A stretch of DNA of 64,000 bases from Klebsormidium nitens (taxonomy: Eukaryota; Streptophyta; Klebsormidiophyceae; Klebsormidiales; Klebsormidiaceae), in assembly GCA_000708835.1 (NCBI GenBank), contig DF236986.1, forward strand, positions 8,885 through 72,884. Direction: 5' to 3'. The translations under genes were made by a program, and so were the position numbers. The notes under the pieces were generated by a model that had not been told where the DNA came from, did not search any database, and saw only the letters and a program-made list of their open reading frames with translations. Shown piece after piece: positions 61,745-64,000 of this stretch. Each line of letters opens with the position of its first letter. Positions within the stretch are counted from its first letter, which is position 1.

Positions 61745-63867
61745 ATGGTGATCAGAGAGGACCGCGCCAAACCTCCGGCTCACACCAGTTTCCAGGCTTC
61801 AGCACTGCATGCACTGGGTGGCACCCCCCCCAAGCAGAACAAACCCCTCGAGGAAGCTGGTTCAGAGTCTCCAGCACGCTCAATGGACTTATTCACACCA
61901 CTGTCCGGTTTGGCTGGCGAGTTGTGCAGGCCACGCACAGTTGGGGGGGCAGCTGGCCCTGCTGATGGGGGGAGTGATGCGGAGGGGGAGAGGGAGGTTG
62001 GAATCAAGAGGAAGGGCAGCTACAATCCTGTCAAGAGCAAGAGGGCAAAGGAGGTGTCAGAAGGTGAGATACATTGGGGTTCTTTGGGCCTTCCTTTAGG
62101 GTGTGAAGTTCTGCCTCTTCCACATCTCTTCTCCAGTTTCCAAGTTTCTGCTCACGTGTCCAAGCGACTTCGGTTCAGAGTGAGATGCATGAACATCTAC
62201 TTCTAAGAAAGAAGATTGAAAATCCAGTGTAGTCCGGAACTCAAGTAACTACAAGGAAACACATAATGGAATTATGGAGGAAGGAAACTAAGAACCAAAG
62301 CGTCCTTTAAAACCGCCCCCTGAATGGTTGTCTTGCACTTCGCGCTTGTAGCTGCCAGAACTCTCAGCCATGCCTCTTGAGTTTCAGAGATATGAATTGT
62401 TGAAGAAGCATACAGAAGATTGAGGAGCTGGCACCTTCTGGTCCCATCAACTGTAGTGATATCGTTTTTCAGAGAGGAGGGACCAAAACAGAGTGCACCG
62501 AGAAAGGGGATGAACCTGCGTTGTCAGGCTATTTTTGAAATATTTGATTCTGAATGACTCTTTTAGAAATGCGTCATCGTTGAAGCTGACATCAAAATCA
62601 TCATCACAGAAAACCATCACAGAGAACAGGCGAAGGCTAGTCAACAAAGGTTCACCGCTGTGATTGCATTGTCTGAGCACTCGACGATCATTCATCAGGA
62701 CTGATGCATTCGTAGGTGAAATTGCACGGTACCTGGGGATAAGAAGCAAGAGAACCTTCAGGGATGGTTTGGTTGAGAACTGTTCATGAACCTGTTGTAA
62801 CCTTCATAAACGCGGAGTCAAAGCTTGACCTAGACCGGAACCCCCTTGAAACCAGATCAGAAGGTGGCAGAGGAAAAGGAGCTCAACTGCAAAAACCACA
62901 GGCCAATAGGTGAGTCAAGTGCAAATCGTGAGCGCAAAGTCCCGTGATAAAGTATCTAGATTAGACAAGGTTACTGACTGTGCTTCTGGATCCTTTTGCT
63001 TGCAGGAAATGAGAGTCAGCCAATATACTTACCAGAGGGGCTGGAGGCAGTCCTGGACGGCGTGCACCAGAATGGAGAGTCCGATTTTGATCCGGTCCAA
63101 GCTCTTGCCAGCACACGCCACGAGTTTGGGGAGCATGGCGGAGGTCAGTTGGTTTTGCACAGCAGAGAGGGTTTCTTCACCTGAGAGGTATTTGTGAGGT
63201 GCCAGTGTTCCACACTCGCAGCAATGAGAAGCACAACTGGAAAGGCTTGTCAGTTTGTGGCAAGTCATGGTCTTGTGTCCACATTGGGACATTTTTGTCA
63301 CGACTGGAACAGACTCCTTTGTGAAGCTCTGCTGAATATGTCAACAGTTTTGCTGATGACAATGTAGTGTGTACTCAGAAGCTTGCTATATTTTCCACAT
63401 GTCGGAGAGGGTTGGCCAGTACTCACATCTTTTGTTGTAACGTTGAGGGCGACGTTCTCGTGGTTTGCTGTTGTGCAGTCAACATGAGCGTTGAGAACTC
63501 CACTACGTTCACCGTCATGAAGGTCAGTGCACAAAGCTCAATTGCAGCTTAGACAATCTCTACTTTTCTTGCTTCAGTGCTTGGCTCTTACTCAGGCTTA
63601 CGTGCTAAATACATTTCTGTTCTGAGCGCTTTGGTTCCAGATAACCTGCGCGATACTTAAGATCTTGGGTAGGTATTGCTCTTTGCATGAGATGAGAACC
63701 GAGTTCAACAGAAACATTGATGGTTTATTCCATATCTTGAGCCGGTTGCCATGTAGGGGCCAGTGCTTATTTGAAGGTTGGATCCAGATCTTATGAAGAG
63801 GTTATTCTGACGGCAGTTTTTTCGTGTCATGCAGCCTGAAACGATGGAGAAGATTTTCAAGGGCCAG
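61745..63867 (+). CDS. Methionine gamma-lyase, N-terminal part (continues beyond window)
   Basis: Four exons are seen: 61745-62063, 63006-63143, 63479-63522, 63835-63867; 534 nt, 178 residues, ending in phase 0 at a GTGAGT donor. Plant methionine gamma-lyase is a PLP enzyme that splits methionine to methanethiol, 2-oxobutyrate and ammonia in the cytosol. The diagnostic stretch is RHEFGEHGGVNMSVENSTTFTVM followed by PETMEKIFKGQ, close to the plant motif. The first 130 or so residues (Pro/Lys-rich, KRKGSYNPVKSKR) are longer than in Arabidopsis and carry a basic cluster. The catalytic core, including the PLP lysine, lies outside the window. The ATG at 61745 has a strong context (CCATGG). Confidence 0.85.
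63641..63680 (+). repeat. Probable echo of methionine gamma-lyase exon 4 in intron 3
   Basis: The short exon at 63835-63867 (CAG, CGAT, AAGATTTT, GG, then GGTGAG) has a degenerate likeness at 63644-63680 (CAG, CGAT, AAGATCTT, GGG, TAGGT). The match is short, so it is suggestive only. Confidence 0.4.
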
Positions 63868-64000
63868 GTGAGTAGAGCTAGACGTACTCCCTTCTTAGGT
63901 GGAGCGCGCCATGTATTTTTCTTACAAAGAGTGCGCTGATGTAAAGTGTATGTATGCAGGTGAACTTAAAGGTTGATCATCATCTTCGTAATTAGACAGA

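Noticed and set aside
63961-64000. TATGCAG|GTGAAC as methionine gamma-lyase exon 5
   Set aside because: The following codons do not match the expected GPDNDFYVYSRHFNP-like segment; it may be another echo or unrelated.
1-64000. tRNA, rRNA and CRISPR arrays
   Set aside because: No cloverleaf with A/B boxes, no rRNA-like conserved blocks and no regularly spaced identical repeats were found on either strand by eye.

Overview
The window looks like nuclear DNA of a green-lineage eukaryote. Every recognisable gene is split by GT-AG introns, and the closest remembered matches are plant proteins: SPPL1-type intramembrane protease, organellar PheRS, TRP-type telomere-repeat binding protein, DEK_C/SWIB protein, methionine gamma-lyase and a two-lipoyl-domain E2. 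Short exons, moderate-GC sequence and some bacterial-type genes suggest a streptophyte alga such as Klebsormidium. That species-level guess is inference from gene content, not a match.

Layout: 3' end of VTA1/LIP5 (+, 1-586); THEP1/NTPCR nucleoside-triphosphatase (-, 2083-5435); bacterial-type PLP enzyme of the aluminium-resistance/Met_gamma_lyase family (+, 7224-11254); DEK_C + two-SWIB protein (-, 13349-17393); organellar phenylalanyl-tRNA synthetase (+, 18751-26117); a 5-kb gene-poor stretch with simple repeats and a foldback; TRP-like Myb/ubiquitin-like protein (-, 31192-39605); pyruvate dehydrogenase-type E2/E3BP-like protein (+, 40942-50064); an unrecognised protein with a leucine-rich motif reminiscent of bacterial secreted proteins (-, 51713-52198); a repeat-rich stretch with two inverted-repeat elements; SPPL1-type signal peptide peptidase (-, 56166-60786); and the 5' part of methionine gamma-lyase (+, 61745 to the window end). 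I rebuilt the exons by eye. Each of the seven complete gene models is a multiple of three, with matching phases at all junctions.

The genes are independent housekeeping genes with no operon-like logic. What unites the window is structural: in at least six genes the introns carry serial, decaying tandem copies ('echoes') of the adjacent exon edge, usually including the splice acceptor and flanking intron. In the SWIB gene one such duplication is intact, giving two exons whose phases allow only one to be used at a time. This echo-exon pattern is the most unusual signal here. Second is a predicted loss of the catalytic histidine (DQR instead of DHR) in the E2-like protein.
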